Shown: positions 63,796 to 64,000 of the stretch, in pieces | Layout of the letters: each line of letters starts with the position of its first letter | How positions within the stretch are numbered: the first letter of the stretch is position 1 | Assembly (NCBI RefSeq): GCF_003144095.1 | Contig: NZ_NSKH01000018.1 | Coordinates: 1,712,183-1,776,182 of the forward strand | Source of the DNA: Streptomyces sp. ICBB 8177 | GTDB taxonomy: Bacteria > Actinomycetota > Actinomycetes > Streptomycetales > Streptomycetaceae | Length of the DNA stretch: 64,000 bases | Reading direction: 5' to 3' | Position numbers and translations under genes: made by a program | Notes under the pieces: model-generated | What the model was told of the DNA's origin: nothing | Database searches by the model: none | Seen by the model: only the letters and a program-made list of their open reading frames with translations

Positions 63796-63878
63796 CCCGG
63801 CTGCGTGCGGGCACTCGGCCGACCGCGTGGAGCCCGACCGGCGTGCGGGCCCGGGCGGCCACGCTTAGCATCCGAAGT

Positions 63879-64000
63879 GTGACGTGGGGTAAATCGGAAG
63901 AACTGGGTATAACGGGCTGGCTGGTGAGACGCGCCTCCTGGCAGGCGCGCGCCACCGCCGTCGTCCTGCTGCTCGCCTCGGTCTTCGAGGTCTACCGCCG
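63879..64000 (+). CDS. Start of an unknown gene, cut by the window end
   Basis: An open frame from GTG 63879 to the end, at least 40 codons: TWGKSEELGITGWLVRRASW, then ATAVVLLLASVFEVY, which looks like the start of a membrane helix. TAGCAT at 63866-63871 is a -10 that would start transcription at the GTG, so the message may be leaderless. Function cannot be told from this piece. Confidence 0.55.
   Translation, partial: MTWGKSEELGITGWLVRRASWQARATAVVLLLASVFEVYR

Overview
This is a high-GC actinobacterial chromosome segment, almost certainly from a Streptomycetaceae genome. The evidence is G/C-biased third positions, GTG and TTG starts with GGAGG-type ribosome binding sites, the order tRNA-Tyr / tRNA-Thr / tRNA-Met / rpmG ... 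murB ... tRNA-Trp / secE / nusG / rplKA / rplJL / rpoBC / rpsL-rpsG-fusA-tuf / S10-spc-alpha clusters, and the Streptomyces-type intergenic repeat built on GGGGCGCGGGGAACTGCGCG.

Bases 1 to about 4222 are the right end of an integrated mobile element. A 3' fragment of a tRNA-Tyr gene (about 4168-4222, no 5' half) followed by the original tRNA terminator (4233-4277) marks the attachment site. SLP1 of S. coelicolor uses the same kind of site in the same neighbourhood. The element end carries an XRE/helical-repeat regulator with a TTA codon, a GntR-NUDIX fusion protein, and a two-gene operon of atypical base composition (a nucleotidyltransferase-like protein plus an unknown partner). Several perfect palindromes lie around the regulators.

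4278-22350 is a mixed region of secreted, membrane and metabolic genes. It holds an SH3-like secreted protein, two small membrane proteins, a lamin-tail-domain secreted protein, an ArnT/YkcB-like glycosyltransferase with large Gly-rich insertions, and an NAD(P)-binding protein. An amidohydrolase that seems to lack key catalytic residues follows, then tRNA-Thr, tRNA-Met and L33, two MaoC-fold (HadA/HadB-like) dehydratases, and a TetR/MFS efflux pair with matched operators. After a ~384-bp imperfect palindrome come murB, a multipass membrane protein, adenosine deaminase and an aspartate aminotransferase.

22350-63800 is the housekeeping core: protein export and transcription elongation (SecE, NusG), L11-L1, a lipoprotein, L10-L12 with a leader, RNA polymerase beta and beta', and two small unknown genes. 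The str operon (S12, S7, EF-G, EF-Tu) follows, then the S10, spc and alpha ribosomal clusters with SecY, adenylate kinase, methionine aminopeptidase, IF-1 and RpoA, and finally TruA, a membrane-anchored unknown and an ABC-F ATPase. A further gene is cut by the window end. RpoB and S12 carry the wild-type residues at the usual rifampicin and streptomycin resistance positions.

Two layout points differ from S. coelicolor as I remember it. rpsD (a four-cysteine S4) sits inside the alpha operon between rpsK and rpoA, and tuf is followed directly by the S10 operon, separated only by about 830 bases full of repeats. No CRISPR array, rRNA operon, intact insertion sequence or biosynthetic cluster is visible.
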